This document shows, one piece after another, positions 11,905 to 24,160 of a DNA stretch of 64,000 nucleotides (within the stretch, counting starts at the first letter, position 1; the number at the start of each line of letters is the position of its first letter). Source of the stretch: Trichosphaerium sp. ATCC 40318 (taxonomy: Eukaryota; Discosea; Flabellinia; Trichosidae); the NCBI GenBank assembly GCA_038496445.1, contig JALMLS010000093.1, positions 186,001-250,000 on the forward strand. Reading direction: 5' to 3'. The notes beneath the pieces are model-generated. The model made no database searches. It was not told the origin of the DNA and worked only from the letters and a program-made list of their open reading frames with translations. Both the position numbers and the translations under genes were made by a program.

Positions 11905-13016
11905 ATGCTCCAACACGCGCATTCCGCTCCTTACAACAATAAGGAGCAAAGACAGCTCTCCGCTGTTATAGATGAAGCAACAAACACCAGAAATCGTCTG
12001 AAAGAACTAGAACAACAAGTTAACCATATGTACACAATACTGACGCAGCAAATAACGGAGCAGCTACATAGCCAAATGGTTGCTCAAAACACCAAATTTG
12101 AACGCCTCAAGGCTGCTCTTCAACACCACACGAAGAAACAAGCGCTTTTCCTCACCCAAAAATTAAAAAAAATACAAGCACGGGAACGAGAGTTAGAAAA
12201 ACGGGAAAAAGCACTGCTCGCAAGGGAGCGTAGTGGTAGTGCTGGTACGCAATCTCGCTCTCCTAGAAATGGACATCCACGCCGACATACGACAAGGAAT
12301 AGGCCACGCAAGGTTAAAAAGAAAATACCACCTCCATCTCTGTACGTAATTCGTAAATATATCAAAAAAACAACTGTCACTTTAAAATCAAAAAAACGAA
12401 ACAGAAAATGAGCCCACTAACGCGTACTGGTTTTGTAGGATCACCACCTTTACGCCAGACATATTGGGGCACTTATTTCGAACGGGGAAGGTTGCTTACA
12501 CGTCGTGGCCTGTATTATGTCGTCGAAGTTGCGAATCTTCTTGCAGATTTGATGAGAACCTTAAAAAATATGGTACGTACCTTGGTGACCGTTGTTTATT
12601 TTATTGTTTATTTGCCCCAATGACGGTTTCACGTGATAATAAAAATCGAAATAGGCTCTTGGAAGCGTTGGGTTAGAGATGGCGTTATTAAAGCCGAATA
12701 TAACTTTGAGCACGGCAAGAAACACGGCAACGTCACGTCATGGTACATCAACGGTCAACTTTCCTCTCGTATTAGATATGTTGAAGGCATAAAGCAAGGT
12801 CCATGTAAGAAGTGGCAATTAGACGGACAGCTCAAGGAATTTCGCCGCTACGACAAGGGACAACTACACGGCGAACTTACCCAATGGCATAACAACGGTC
12901 AACTTAAATTGCAGTGCTTTTACAAAAATAACGTGCGCGTTGGCACTTATAAGCGTTGGAACAATGATGGTGAACTATTACGTTCCGAGACATTCAGACC
13001 ACCAAAGAAAGAGTAA
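11905..13016 (+). CDS. Coiled-coil / F-box-like / MORN-variant repeat protein
   Basis: Three exons (11905-12341, 12439-12572, 12655-13016) join in frame to 310 aa. Residues 1-125 are a charged coiled coil rich in Gln, Lys and Glu (RNRLKELEQQVNHMY), followed by a basic Ser/Arg linker. Next comes an F-box-like segment (FTPDILGHLFRTGK) and the block SWPVLCRRSCE...RFDENLKKYG. The last exon is four to five MORN_2-type units of about 24 residues, pattern W-x-x-[ND]-G-[QE]-L...Y-x-x-G-x-x-x-G (for example GNVTSWYINGQLSSR). The gene at 56473-57363 shares the same linker block and repeat, so they are paralogues. F-box proteins recruit substrates to SCF ligases; that role is inferred only. Confidence 0.75.
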
Positions 13017-13302
13017 TGTAGCTAAAAACAAATAGTGTAAAATAAAAATGTACTTGTAGTGATTGAACAAAGTTTTTTTTTTTTTCAATTATGAGAATTC
13101 TTTCAAAAACAAAACTTTGAAAAACCCTCAACACGCTCGTTTTTAGTTCCTTTTGACATCTTTGATTGTTTGCATAAATGTGTAGTTTACTCGCACGTGA
13201 AGAAGTACGTGGATTAAGAAAAAAAAATTATTCCGTGCGTTTTCAATTGCTTTTCCATTTATTTTTTTACAAACGCTGTGAAGGTGTACCTGCTCGCAAA
13301 TC

Positions 13303-16300
13303 ATGAAAGCGAAGCAATTGCAGGCTAATAAGACAAGCTTGGCTGTACGTTCTCTATTCAATTTCTTTTAAGCATTCTGTCGTTAGTATTAGCACGCTTA
13401 TGCCATTATAGACACCTTTGAAGCGTAAGAAATTTAAAAGAGCAGATAGTTATTGTGATGAGTTAAAACGCTCTAAAAGCGAAGCAAAAGTACTCACAGG
13501 AGAGGTTTACGCAGGTAAGGAAGCTTTTACGAAACTACATAATGACACTCCGCGTAGCCGTTTTAAATTCACACAGAGGCAACAAACGACGTACGTTGCT
13601 CACGAAGGAACCATCTAACTAATCACAGAAGCCCGAGATGTGTTGGAGAGAACTTTATCAAAAGCGACAGAGAGGCGGGAAAATATAGATCCAGCTACTC
13701 TTGCAGAGGGTGCTGAAGTGTTGACTTCCTTGTACAAAGAAGCAGGAGAAGCGGAAAAACCGGTATGGGACTCTTACTTTTTGTTCGAAAGTTTGCTACC
13801 GCTACAGCAACTGCATATCCGCGCCTGTATTTATCTAATCGATTATTTCTAGCTGCGTAAATTCAGCAATAGCAGCATGTCAAAACAAGACAAAAGAAAG
13901 CGCGCATTGGCGCTTGTAGACGCTGGTACAAATTTAAAAGTGAATAAAGGTCAAGTCACTGAAGGTACAATTTTTTTTGATGTTCAAAAACTTTTTTGAC
14001 ACGTTGTGCATGTTAATTAAATCATGATTGCACGCCTAATTTTTTTTCAAGGTCTTAATTGCTACAAACGTGCACTTGCATTGGATCCAACTTGTGCTTG
14101 TGCACACTACAACCTTGGCGTGGTTCATGGCGAGCAACACAACTATCAAAAAGCGCTCAAATATTTCAAAGCTGCAGTCAAGTTCTCGCCGAGCAACGTT
14201 CAAGCACTATCGAATATAGGTGTTATTTATATGACGCAAGGAAAATTGAAAATGGCAGTCATGACATTCAAGAAGGTGTTGGACATTGACTCTGGTTTCT
14301 TTTTTGCCAAATCTAGACTAGCCACATTATTGACTGATATTGGAACCCAATGTAAAGAAAAGGGACACATCAAGGTACGCTTCATAAATCAATTGTGCAA
14401 TCCGACATTGTTCTAATTCCAAGAAAAATTTTAGCAAGGTATCAAGTTGTACAAGGAAGCTTTGTTCTACAAACATAATTTCTCGGAAGCATACTACAAT
14501 ATGGGTGTAGCATACACCGAGTTGCACAAATATCAACGTGCGGTATGTAACAAGACAAAAAAGGGGTTGTTTTGATGTTGTTCTAATCAAGATTAGATAC
14601 ACATGTATTCTTTGACTATACAATTCGATCCAGGACACATCAAGGCATACAACAACCTTGGCGTGCTGTATAATAATGCTAGAGATTTCGACACTGCCAT
14701 CAACTTGTATTTAAAGGCACTTGAAATCAGCCCAGGCCTCCCTCAGACGCTCAACAATCTTGCTGTAAGTAACGTCTTCACTCATCTTTTTTTTTGTCTT
14801 TAGCTTATTAACAATAACTTAGGTATCTTGCACGTTGCGGGGCGATATTGAAAAAGCAGCGTCAGTCATTGACAGTGCTCTTCAACATAACCCAAATTTT
14901 GGCGACGCTTGGCACACATACGCACAAGTTTGTGGCGAACAAGCTGATGTTGCTGGTGCCATTAAGGCCCTAAGAAGGGTTCTAAAACTAAATCCAAACC
15001 ACAAAACAGCAGGATCAAGTCTCATGTTCCTCCTTAATTGTACGGCCCTTTTTGGAAAACAAATTTGATGATTGCGTTGTTCTCACTGTTTTCGTTAGAT
15101 GTACCATCACTTCATGGAAACAATGCGTTCAAAGAGCACGTGGCATGGGGTAACAAATGCCAAAAAATGTATAAACCAAGATTACCTCCTGCACGTGTTA
15201 TGAAAGAACATAGTGGCAAGATTAACATAGCTTACATCTCACCTGACTTCCGTCAACACTCAGTGTCGTACTTTGTAGAAGTTCCACTGAAATACTATGA
15301 TAGATCTAGATTTACAGTGACATGGTATACTACCCCTTTTAGTTAAACATGTGAGCCCTTTACTCACATTTATTTTTAGCCTGGCCAACGTAGATAAGCC
15401 AGATGGCGTGACTTCCATGTTGAAAAAGTATCCGGATCGTTGGATTAATATCAGCAGATACAACGCACATAAGGTTGCTGAGATTATTCGTGAGCATAAC
15501 ATTCATATCTTGATCGATTTGGCGGGACACACGAGTAACAACAGACTCGATGTCATGGCCTTGCAATCAGCTAAATTGCAGGCCACTTGGATAGGTTATC
15601 CTAACACCACTGGTCTCAATACAATCCAGTATAGGCTGACAGATAGCCACGTTGATCCAGAAGACACAAAACAAGAATACACTGAAGAGTTAGTGCGCAT
15701 TCCTGGTTGTTTTCTGTGTTATACACCACCTCGCCAAGCACCTGACGTCAAGTTTGCACCATGTTTAAAGAATGGATATATCACCTTTGGATCTTTTAAT
15801 ACATTATCCAAGATGAACGATCGTGTCGTTCAGCTATGGTCTCGCGTACTGCTGGCTGTCGATAAATCTGTGCGTTTGTTTGAACAAATCCTTTTTTTCA
15901 AAAGTTTTTTTTTTTGGTGCTTACACGTGTTAACTTTAGAGGCTGGTTCTAAAAACAAAGGCACTACTTGTTGCTTCTGTTCGCAATCGCGTTTGGGCAC
16001 AATTCAAGAATTGTGGTGTAGATCCTTCCAGAATTCAACTGCTTGGTCACACAGCCACTACCAGAGCTCATTTGGCGCTCTATGACAAAATGGACATTAG
16101 TTTAGACTCCTTCCCTTATGCTGGTACAACAACCACCGCTGAGGCCTTGCATATGGGCATTCCTGTCCTTACATTGCGCACTAACAGAGGCATTGACAAG
16201 ATCACTTATGGTATGTTTGTGTTGCTCAACCTTTTTTTTGATACGTTGGTACTTACTCTTGTCTTTCTTCAGGTGACATTCATGCTGCCAATGTTGGTGT

Positions 16301-16523
16301 TTCAGTTCTAGAGGCTATCGGTAAACCGGAATGGATTGCTGATGGTGCAGACGATTTTGTAGATATTGCAGTGCGCTTGTCAGAAGACTTTAGCGCATTG
16401 AATGATCAACGATTGGCACTGCGACAGCAGGTCAATAATTCAATTTTTTGTGATGGTCCTGCCTTTATGAAGCGTGTAGAATCAATTTACACGACATGGT
16501 ATGATAACGAACTTGCCGAATAG
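13303..16523 (+). CDS. SPY: SPINDLY-type nucleocytoplasmic O-glycosyltransferase (O-fucosyltransferase)
   Basis: Twelve exons (13303-13344, 13412-13514, 13629-13762, 13853-13964, 14052-14374, 14435-14542, 14597-14764, 14823-15039, 15099-15324, 15380-15869, 15940-16210, 16273-16523) join in frame to 814 aa. About seven TPRs are visible (CYKRALALDPTCACAHYNLG, AYNNLGVLYNNARDFDTAI), then a GT41 catalytic region: YISPDFRQHSVSYFVE, HTSNNRLDVMALQSAK, FLCYTPP, FGSFNTLSKMNDRVVQLWSR and LDSFPYAGTTTTAEALHMG. The HSVSYF and FLCYTP signatures are SPINDLY-like rather than animal OGT-like. Plant, Toxoplasma and Dictyostelium SPY proteins transfer fucose from GDP-fucose to Ser/Thr of nucleocytoplasmic proteins. 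The first three exons encode a Lys/Glu-rich N-terminus I do not recognise; an alternative start is the ATG at 13877. Confidence 0.9.
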
Positions 16524-16656
16524 GCTAAAAAACATCTTGTAAAATAAAAAAAAAACCAACCCCTTGCACATACAAAAACAGTTCAAGTTTTTAGCAAAAG
16601 GTTATGAGGAATGTACACTATAATACTGGCATTTAGCGCCTGTTGTGTGCGATTAG

Positions 16657-17765
16657 TTACATTACATAAGGTAGAAGTGCTTCAAGAAAACCCTGTGGGT
16701 TACTAAAATGTACATAGTGTCCACCATGAACAGTTTTGATTTGTGCCTTGGTAAACATGGAACGAATAACAGTTTCATGCTTTGGCAATACGTAATCGCT
16801 TTCGCTGCCCTTAATGAATAGCGCATCTCCGCTGTATGTGCGTTGCTCCTTCTCTGGTTCGCCTTGTACAAGGCCTTCAATTGCAAAGTCTAGAGCGTCC
16901 AAGTTTAACCTCCATTTGTATTTATTTTGTTTGGTTGTGTCGGAAACAAGGTTTTGAAGCAAGAACCCTCGAACAAAGTCATCCTGGGTTATTGTGGTTA
17001 GTACGATTTGGGTAACCTATGATACTCTTCGGCTTAGAACGTACTGGTATTGATTCTTTTAATGCTCTGTCGATATCAAGTCTAGTGTTGAGTGATGCTA
17101 GATCGAGTTGTTTCATGCCTTTCAAAAATTGCTTGAATAAAGTCGGCTGAGACAGGTAGGCGCCAGGAGCAATATCAATCTATTACAAATAATGTTGGTG
17201 TTGGTGGATAAAGAACTCGGTTGGTTTTGGGTGTTGTGGGAACGTACCACCGCTATTTTATCCATGAGCTCAGGATGAGACAGTGCGAGTTCCATGACAG
17301 CCTTTCCTCCCATAGAGTGCCCACAAACAATGGGCTTTTCGATCTTGTGGTGCTCCAAGAACAGTTTAATGTCTGATGCCATATCAGGGTACGTCATTGA
17401 GTTTACATGTGGACTTTTACCGTGGTTGCGGAGGTCCATCTAACCAACCGTCAGAGGTGGAAACTTATCCTTACTTTCTTACCAAGTAAACGTTTCTGTT
17501 GGCGTCTTCAGTGATTTTAGTGCTGTAAGACAAGTTAGGCAATCACCAAAATGTCATTAATACAGTACCCTATTCGCCTCCAGTTGTTCCCATAGCCGAA
17601 TAACCCATGTAGAATGAGTACAGGTGGCTTTGTAGCATTTTTAGCTTCAATAAGCGAGCTATTGAGCAATACTGGTCCTGAACCACTCTCGACGCTATAT
17701 TGGCGCCTTGTGTGCGATGTTGATGCTGCTTTACGCCTACAACGTACAAAATGTCTACCAAGCAT
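16657..17765 (-). CDS. ABHD11-like alpha/beta hydrolase, probably mitochondrial
   Basis: Five exons (17765-17569, 17522-17483, 17439-17248, 17179-17045, 16983-16657) join in frame to 296 aa. The N-terminus MLGRHFVRCRRKAAS is Arg-rich and lacks acids, as in mitochondrial presequences. Then come the oxyanion loop HGLFGYGNNW, MDLRNHGKS, the nucleophile elbow GHSMGG, FIKGSESDYV with the catalytic acid, and GGHYVHF with the catalytic His. These match the ABHD11/YbfF family. In animals ABHD11 is mitochondrial and supports lipoylation of 2-oxoglutarate dehydrogenase; the substrate here is unknown. The gene is tail-to-tail with SPY. Confidence 0.87.
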
Positions 17766-17885
17766 AGGGATGAAGTTTCTCCGCGACCTTTATGGTTTGT
17801 AAGCAGTAGACTTCAAATTTATTTACATTAGTTTGTACAATCGATAAGTCAAATCCAGTCAAAAAAAAAGAAAAAAGAAGAAGTG

Positions 17886-19761
17886 TCACTTTGACGGCTG
17901 GAGTGACTGCGGTGTCAAGAAGAACCTATTAAGGTCGTTCATTAGTACGCGGGGAGGGAGCGCTTGTGGGCAGCTTGACTCCTTTAAATTTACTAGCATT
18001 TGACGTATGAGTGCCTTTGTGCACGAGGTTCGGGTTGCTGGAAGCAGTTGTTGACCTAGTGCTCGCAATTAACAAAATTCTGAATAGTCTTAGCGTACAT
18101 TCCACATCGGCATAGCATATGCACACCGCCAAAGCCACGCAAACAGCTGTTTCTAAGCTGTCGATTGAATGTATCAATACGGATTTTCTTGATGTAATGA
18201 TGGGTTTTACAAACTTTAAAAGAGTTGGTATAACACGTGATAATTTTTGTTTGTCTTTCTTCCCTTTCTGGATGTACGAGTCAATGTGGAGCCAAACAAT
18301 CTATGTCCATACCTGAATATTCAAATGAAGATAGCGATCATTATTAGAAAAGATTGCATAGGCAGATGATGAGCAATTTATAAATGCATCAAAACTATTT
18401 AGAGTAGCCAAGGAAACTGTATCTGCACTACAACTGACAGCAATACCAGTTTTTCCAATATTAAATATATGCTCTGCACTGTAATTTGTCGTATCATTTC
18501 CTATTTAGGTTGGTAATCAGCATTGTTGCTACAAGCACCTTGGGTCAGTCCTTTACTAATATCTTGCTTCTCTTGTTCGATCACTTGTTGTATTCTACTG
18601 TCAGTATGCTCTCTTGATTCTAAAATAAAGTTTACATGTTTCCAAAAGATGGATGGCGTAAGTCCCTACATAACAAAACCAGACTTTAATCAATTGTTAA
18701 TTGGCACAAAATTGTCTTACTTTGGCCCAAGTTTCGTGATCATCACCAGCGCCTTGGAGATAAAACACGTCGTCATCTCTTTGCTCCCTTGAAGCAGTAA
18801 CACATATGACTAAATTTGAACTACATAAGCAATAAATTGAAATGTACAAGCTCACCAAACGTGAAGGCATTGTCTACCAACGGGTTAGGTAAAACACAGT
18901 ATTTTTTTTTTTACCTGGAAATGACATGACATCCAGATTGGATGATGGATACACACAAAGACATCTCATTGGCTTCTTACAAATAGTAGCGAGTTCCTTC
19001 ACGGCAGGTATATCTGCGGTCAACAAAGTTGTAACAAACTCTGGGATATTGTTAAATTATTAGTTTGGCATAATAATATAATCCAACCTGGTATTTTTTC
19101 GAGCATTTGATCCTTTTCTGATTGAGAAATCCAGGATGGTGTACACAACGCATGCCACAATCTTTTAACAGAAATAAGAAATTGCAAACAACTACACCTA
19201 TCGCGTACTCTTTAACGTCTTCGCCTAATCCTTTCAACTTGTGTATCGCTCTGTTCACGACGCACATCCATATCGGCACAGTTCTAGAGAAGCTTGAAGG
19301 ACCGATGAGCGCGAAGAGTAGGTATCATACGAAAAACACGTGCCTGTCTGGAAATCGCTTGCCTTTTCTTGTTGAGTCTATTAGAATGCATCCACCATTT
19401 GAAGCTGCTGCTGTGGCTACGCTTAGGTTGAGTCTGTTCATTGGGAAAGCCCATGTGCCGTAGTGACCATCAGTGCTCTGAAAACTCTTAAAAATGCAGT
19501 CAATATCATTTACGTGCCTTAAAGTAACATGTCAGATCGAATTTGGGCGCGTACCATTCGCCACACCGCAAATTGGCGATTAACTTGAATTTAGATGGCA
19601 ATTTGCTGCATTGGCGTGTAAGCGAAGCGTGTTTATGACATGTCGCACTCTCTAACCACCTCTATGAACAAGGCATCTTGCTGAATCGATTTTAGTCTTT
19701 TGTATGCGCTCTGCTCATCCTTTTTAAGGCTTTTTTCAAATTCATAGATTGAATTGGCCAT
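17886..19761 (-). CDS. RIT1: Initiator tRNA 2'-O-ribosyl phosphate transferase (RIT1-like)
   Basis: RIT1 adds a phosphoribosyl group to A64 of initiator tRNA, keeping it out of elongation; it is known from fungi and plants. The start at 19761 reads SIYEFEKSLKKDEQSAYKRL, then LIANLRCGEWYAP, STDGHYGTWAF, NRLNLS, NGGCILIDSTRKGKRFPDS, PIWMCVVNRA, TPSWISQSEKDQ, FYLQGAGDDHETWAKGLTP and a DUSP-like C-terminal part (SRKSVLIHSIDSLETAVC), all in family order. The gene has about twelve short exons. Two introns use GC donors (19478-19517 and 19293-19343), and one exon is only 18 nt (18856-18873). Removing these introns restores conserved motifs exactly, for example CYFK joined to STDGHY. Confidence 0.9.
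18856..18873 (-). other. 18-nt microexon in RIT1
   Basis: Six codons flanked by a TAG acceptor and a GTGAGC donor. Its inclusion bridges ...VMSFPG and VICVTASREQ in frame and keeps the downstream motif FYLQGAGDDHETW. Skipping it is also in frame (18 nt), so support comes from the family pattern only. Confidence 0.5.
19293..19343 (-). other. GC-AG intron, donor GCACGT (RIT1)
   Basis: 51-nt intron joining ...GKRFPD to SFSRTVPIW. No GT donor nearby gives the conserved P-D-x-L-S-K-T-V-P-I-W pattern of RIT1; the GC donor with an AAG acceptor does. Confidence 0.75.
19478..19517 (-). other. GC-AG intron, donor GCACGT (RIT1)
   Basis: 40-nt intron ending TTTTCAG. It joins TCYFK directly to STDGHYG, the uninterrupted RIT1 motif, and contains a plausible branch site near ATTGACTG. 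Confidence 0.85.
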
Positions 19762-19849
19762 CAGCACAGCCTACAGGCAGTTCAAGTTGAAATACAGTTC
19801 ACTGATAACTTTAATAAAATGTCAAAAAAGGTCAAACTTAAACTCTTGT

Positions 19850-22802
19850 TTATTGTGTTTGTTCGTCCGGTTGGTCAGTATCTTCTTGAGCATCGCCATC
19901 ACTCTCTTCCTCAGTGTTTATGTCGGTACCTTCGGCCGCATTTTGTGTATCATTCGTGTTCTTTGGTATGTTTTTTCGCCATTTTTTTTGAATTGTATTG
20001 TACGACGTCTGGACTTGTGTTGAAGGAAGACACTCATGCAACGCCTTGCCACATTCATAAGATACTTGAGTGTCAACAAGCTGCAGAAACTGAAGTGGTA
20101 TAAATCTGGTTTTAGCAAGCACTAGAAATCTAGCAAATGCATCATCACTGATACCCTGGCAGTGAGACACGTGCAGAGCCTGTAGACTGACACAATTCTC
20201 CATTATCTTACCAATAGTCTCTACAAGCTCTATTGTTAACGAATAACTGGCGAGTCAATGTGTGGGCACAAAGTAGAACACGTGCCTGAAGAAACTTTGG
20301 AGGATGTCAAATCCAGGTGAGTTAAGCTTGTGTATAACTTTGAATTGTTTCCAATGAGTTCTAAGGCTTTAGTAGATACAAGCGGTGCATCCTTTAAATC
20401 AAGCATTGCCAAGTTTGTTAAATTCCCAATCATTTTTGTAAAATGTGTGTCAGTTACAGGCAGTATACCTGTTAATGGCTTGATGTTCAACTTGCGTAGA
20501 TTAGTGCATGTTGACGTGAATATCATAAGATCTTCAAAAGTCTTTTGTATAGAAAACCCTACACGCCACAGTCTCAAGCATCCCAATTGATTACAATCAA
20601 CATGTGGCACTTCTCTAACAGAATTATGAGTATTCAGCGAATACAGCATACTATCGCACGTTGATGGCAGTGAATAGAACTTGGAGTTGTATATACTGAT
20701 GTCTACAAGCTTTGGAAGATTGCTTATCATCTGTGGAAGCTGATTCAGTGATAATAACGCTCCGCTAGGAAGATGTAAGTGTTAAAAAACTGATTTCTTT
20801 ACATCAAAAATGTTTAATGTCAATGTGTTGTACCTGACGCTAAGGGCTGAAAGGTTCTTGTTATGACTAAGCATTTCTGCAATATCGAATTTAAAGTGGT
20901 CAGCCTTGACGTCCTTGTTCTGATGTAGGTTCATATGGAGCATGTTCAAACGCGCCAGTCTGCTTATGCCAACGGAAACGCTCTCAGGTTCCCATAAGCC
21001 AACATTCAAGTATGACAAACGAGGAAACTTGTCTGCTATATCCTCCATCGTTCTTGAGAATCTCAGTCAGTATAAACTGTAACAAAGACTACACTTGAGC
21101 CAGACTCACTGTTTGCCAAAAGCTTTAGTAAAAGCGTAAATCTCCAAACTAGTCAACTGTTTCATTGTAAGTTTATCAAAAAGAAACCAAGAATGCTACC
21201 TGATCGCTATTGGATAATACCCCAAATGGTCTTCTCAATACCCGACAAGAGTTTAGTGCGAGCACAGTCAACTTGCTGCAATGTGTCAATAATGTGTGAA
21301 CTGTGGCATCATTGATATCAGTCATTGATGCAACGCTATTATAACCCAGTTAGAACACACATCTCGCACATACCTCACGTACAATGTCTGAATGTGCGGA
21401 CTCTGTTTTAGTAACTCACAACATTTCTATACGATATTTGAGAACAGAATAATGGATCACGTGCCGTACCTGATTATCAAAAGGCTTCTAAAAAATTCCA
21501 AAAAAAAAAGGTTAGAAAGAGCGCACAGCAAATAACTATCGTACACCATCCAACTTTGGAATGTATAATTCTGTGAGGTAATTGCACGACATCAATAAGG
21601 AACATTGTGTACCGAAGAGCGTTGGTTGCTTTGGCAGCCTGCAATTTATGTTACCGTTGTTGCTCCAAAAACCATTGGTATACAAACAACTAAACGCACC
21701 AGATTCTTTGCATGTTTGTCAAATGTCGTAACGCATTAGTCCAGCCAGCGTCAGTTAAACTTTCTAGTTCGTATCGTAAGAAATTACAACAAAAGGGAAG
21801 TGACATACTTGCTTGAGACATTTCAAGTAATGTCAGAGAGCTCAGCCTAGCAAGTGCCTTTTCCAGTGTATCCGACATATGATGTCCCTTGATACGAAGT
21901 TGAACCATGCGCGAGCACTTATTCAAAAATCCAGCTAACTGTGTTGGTGTTTTGGCATCGCGTATGAGTCGAGAACACCTTTTTTTTTATGTTAAAAGAC
22001 ATTGCACTCTTTAGTTGAAAATGTACCCAGAAATGTTTAAGCTCGTCAGGTTCGCGCTATGTTCTGACATTACAGAAAATAAAGCAGGTTCTATTGCTTT
22101 GCATCCTTGAAGTCCCAAATCGACGAGATTAGGCCAGTGAGGTAGTGTTTCGGCAAGACATGCAGTGTTAAGCTTTTGATGTCTACCAATTATGAGCCTA
22201 GTGAGAATGAATTAGGGCTTTATTCATATTGCACGTGATCAACCTATTGAGGTTTGTGCAGTGCCCCAATGCCTGTATGACTTCGAATGAGGCTGTAGGA
22301 ACCTTGGTAAGATTGATTGAAGTGAGATTTGGCTCTGCCTTTTCGAATTGTTAAACGGATTTCTTTTTATAATAATGTAGTTAATGTACCAGGACCATAT
22401 CCACTAAAACTTTTGGAGAGAAGTTTGTACAACCAAATAGTGAGATGTCTTGTAAGTTGTGATTTGTTGTAAAAATGTTTCGTAAAGTAGCGCTGTTAAT
22501 GCTGTGTCTTACTCCAGAGAGCTTTAATTTAATTGTTAGGGCGTCTAACGTTGGATTAGTTGAGAATGATGCAAGAAACGAGTTTTACCAACAAATAACT
22601 TGATAGTCTCATCATTAATCTTGTGGTAACTTATAAGATCGCCTAATGACAGTCATTAACAAAAGACGAACCATTTGAATTTCAAACCGATAATTATCTC
22701 TCGAAATTTAGGCGGCAGGCGTGCTAAGCTCTTTTGATTGTCAATAAAATAGTCGAAGCCATCAATGATAGCATTTGTGCTTAGTTCTACTAGATTCATC
22801 AT
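19850..22802 (-). CDS. Leucine-rich repeat protein with acidic C-terminal tail
   Basis: Many small exons on the minus strand each encode about one leucine-rich repeat of the cysteine-containing/AMN1 kind (LTHLDLTSSKVS, LAMLDLKDAPLVS, LQALHVSHCQGISDDAF). The ATG at 22802 starts MMNLVELSTNAIIDGF and continues with LARLPPKFREIIIG, which may be a diverged F-box-like lead. Introns are about 40-60 nt. After the last repeat the protein ends in a tail very rich in Glu, Asp and Thr, with stop at 19850. I did not resolve every exon edge; total length is perhaps 750-800 aa. A role in protein interaction, possibly SCF substrate binding, is inferred from architecture only. The ribosomal or secretory route is not suggested: there is no signal peptide. 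Confidence 0.65.
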
Positions 22803-23171
22803 AGTTGACACCTCGCTCCTATAATGGCTTATTTCTAATGATTGGGGGTATTGGTGTAAACAGTGAGTGGCGTCTTTCAGAGAAATTTACAGTAAGTGTT
22901 CAATCATGTTGACTACAACTTAAATGAAGACTAATTTTCAGCCAGTTTCCTATGTAAACGCTACTTATGATAGGACACTCGAACAATGTTTGGCTCATTG
23001 CTGAAATTGGAGGACCTTTTAAGCGGATGTGAAGTACTTAACAAACACATAAGTCACTACATCGCATCAGTCACCACAGATGGAGGTACACTGTTAACTT
23101 ACAATATTGCATAATAACGAACCCAGAGAAAAGATATTCCAGACAAGAGCTTTAAAAGCCGTCTATCATAC

Positions 23172-24046
23172 ATGGTCTTAGCGCAAGTGCATTACCTATT
23201 CCTTTATTATGTATTTAATAACTGTAGATGCCTTGTCGTTTGTTTTGGTGTTGTGATAGCATTGTTTTCCAATCAATCAGCTGCTGCCGATGTTCAATCA
23301 GCTGCTGCCGATGTTCAAGAAGAACAACATACACTAACGGCGCGCCAGCGAGATATGCTAGCCCAATGGCAAGAACACCTTAAATATGAGTTTGAAACAA
23401 AGCACACTGATGACACGAGTACGTATTATCGCTTTAACGCATTACTCATGCTTGATTTTACTGACACGTGATCAAAGTATCAACAATGGTATCCGAGTGC
23501 TCAGTCGTACATATACCTACATTGACAGGCGGTTCTGGGCATGAAATGCTCAGGCAATTTTACAGAGACCACTTCATTTCTAGAATGCCAGAATGTGATA
23601 TGTCTGGATTAAAGAGGGTAATAGGTAATCGCGTAGCAAATGACTCTGTTAAAATAACTAAAAAAAAACCTACATAAGGTCATGACAGAATAGTGGATGA
23701 ATTCGTCTTTAGTTTCAATCACGATATTGAAATGGATTGGATGCTTCCTGGTTTAGCACCAACTGGTAAACACGTAGAAGTACCATTTGTTGTTGTAGTC
23801 GAATTTGAGGATGGGCATCTACAAGGAGAAAGGTGAGAGTGATGTTCATTAATTCTTTTTGCTAAATAAAATATACAAAGGATCTATTGGGATCAAGCCA
23901 CCGTTCTCGTTCAGATTGGTCTTTTAAGCCCTCATGGATTACCTGTTGCTCAAGGCTTTGAGCAAGCGCAAGTATTCAAGGGATTGATTCCAGTTAACAA
24001 CCATATGATACCGAATTGGAAAGCCGACAATGCAGAAAATAAATAA
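23172..24046 (+). CDS. SnoaL/NTF2-fold protein (dienelactone-hydrolase-associated type)
   Basis: Exons 23172-23418, 23478-23624, 23679-23832 and 23881-24046 join in frame. The core reads LTARQRDMLAQWQEHLKYEF, VHIPTLTGGSGHEMLRQFYR, HFISRMPECD, RIVDEFVFSFNHDIEMDWML, PGLAPTGKHVEVPFVVVVEF, IYWDQATVLVQIGLL and HGLPVAQG. This is the cone-shaped SnoaL-like domain often annotated beside carboxymethylenebutenolidase. The catalytic role is unknown; related domains act on small cyclic substrates. The N-terminus is hydrophobic and carries a duplicated QSAAADV. The chosen start (23172) is uncertain: an upstream ATG at 22986 begins a good frame (MFGSLLKLEDLLSGCE) that could be a first exon. The gene is divergent from the LRR gene. 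Confidence 0.7.
23274..23315 (+). repeat. Two perfect 21-bp tandem copies
   Basis: The unit CAATCAGCTGCTGCCGATGTT occurs twice back to back and duplicates seven residues near the N-terminus of the SnoaL-like protein. It keeps the frame and looks like a recent slippage event. Confidence 0.95.
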
Positions 24047-24160
24047 ATAAAAATTGTAAAAACAAATTAGAAAATTAACCACAACTACAAGCATTAAAAC
24101 CTAAAATTGACAATCATTTCGCATACAAGTTGGTTTATTATTATCATAGAGGACCACTCT

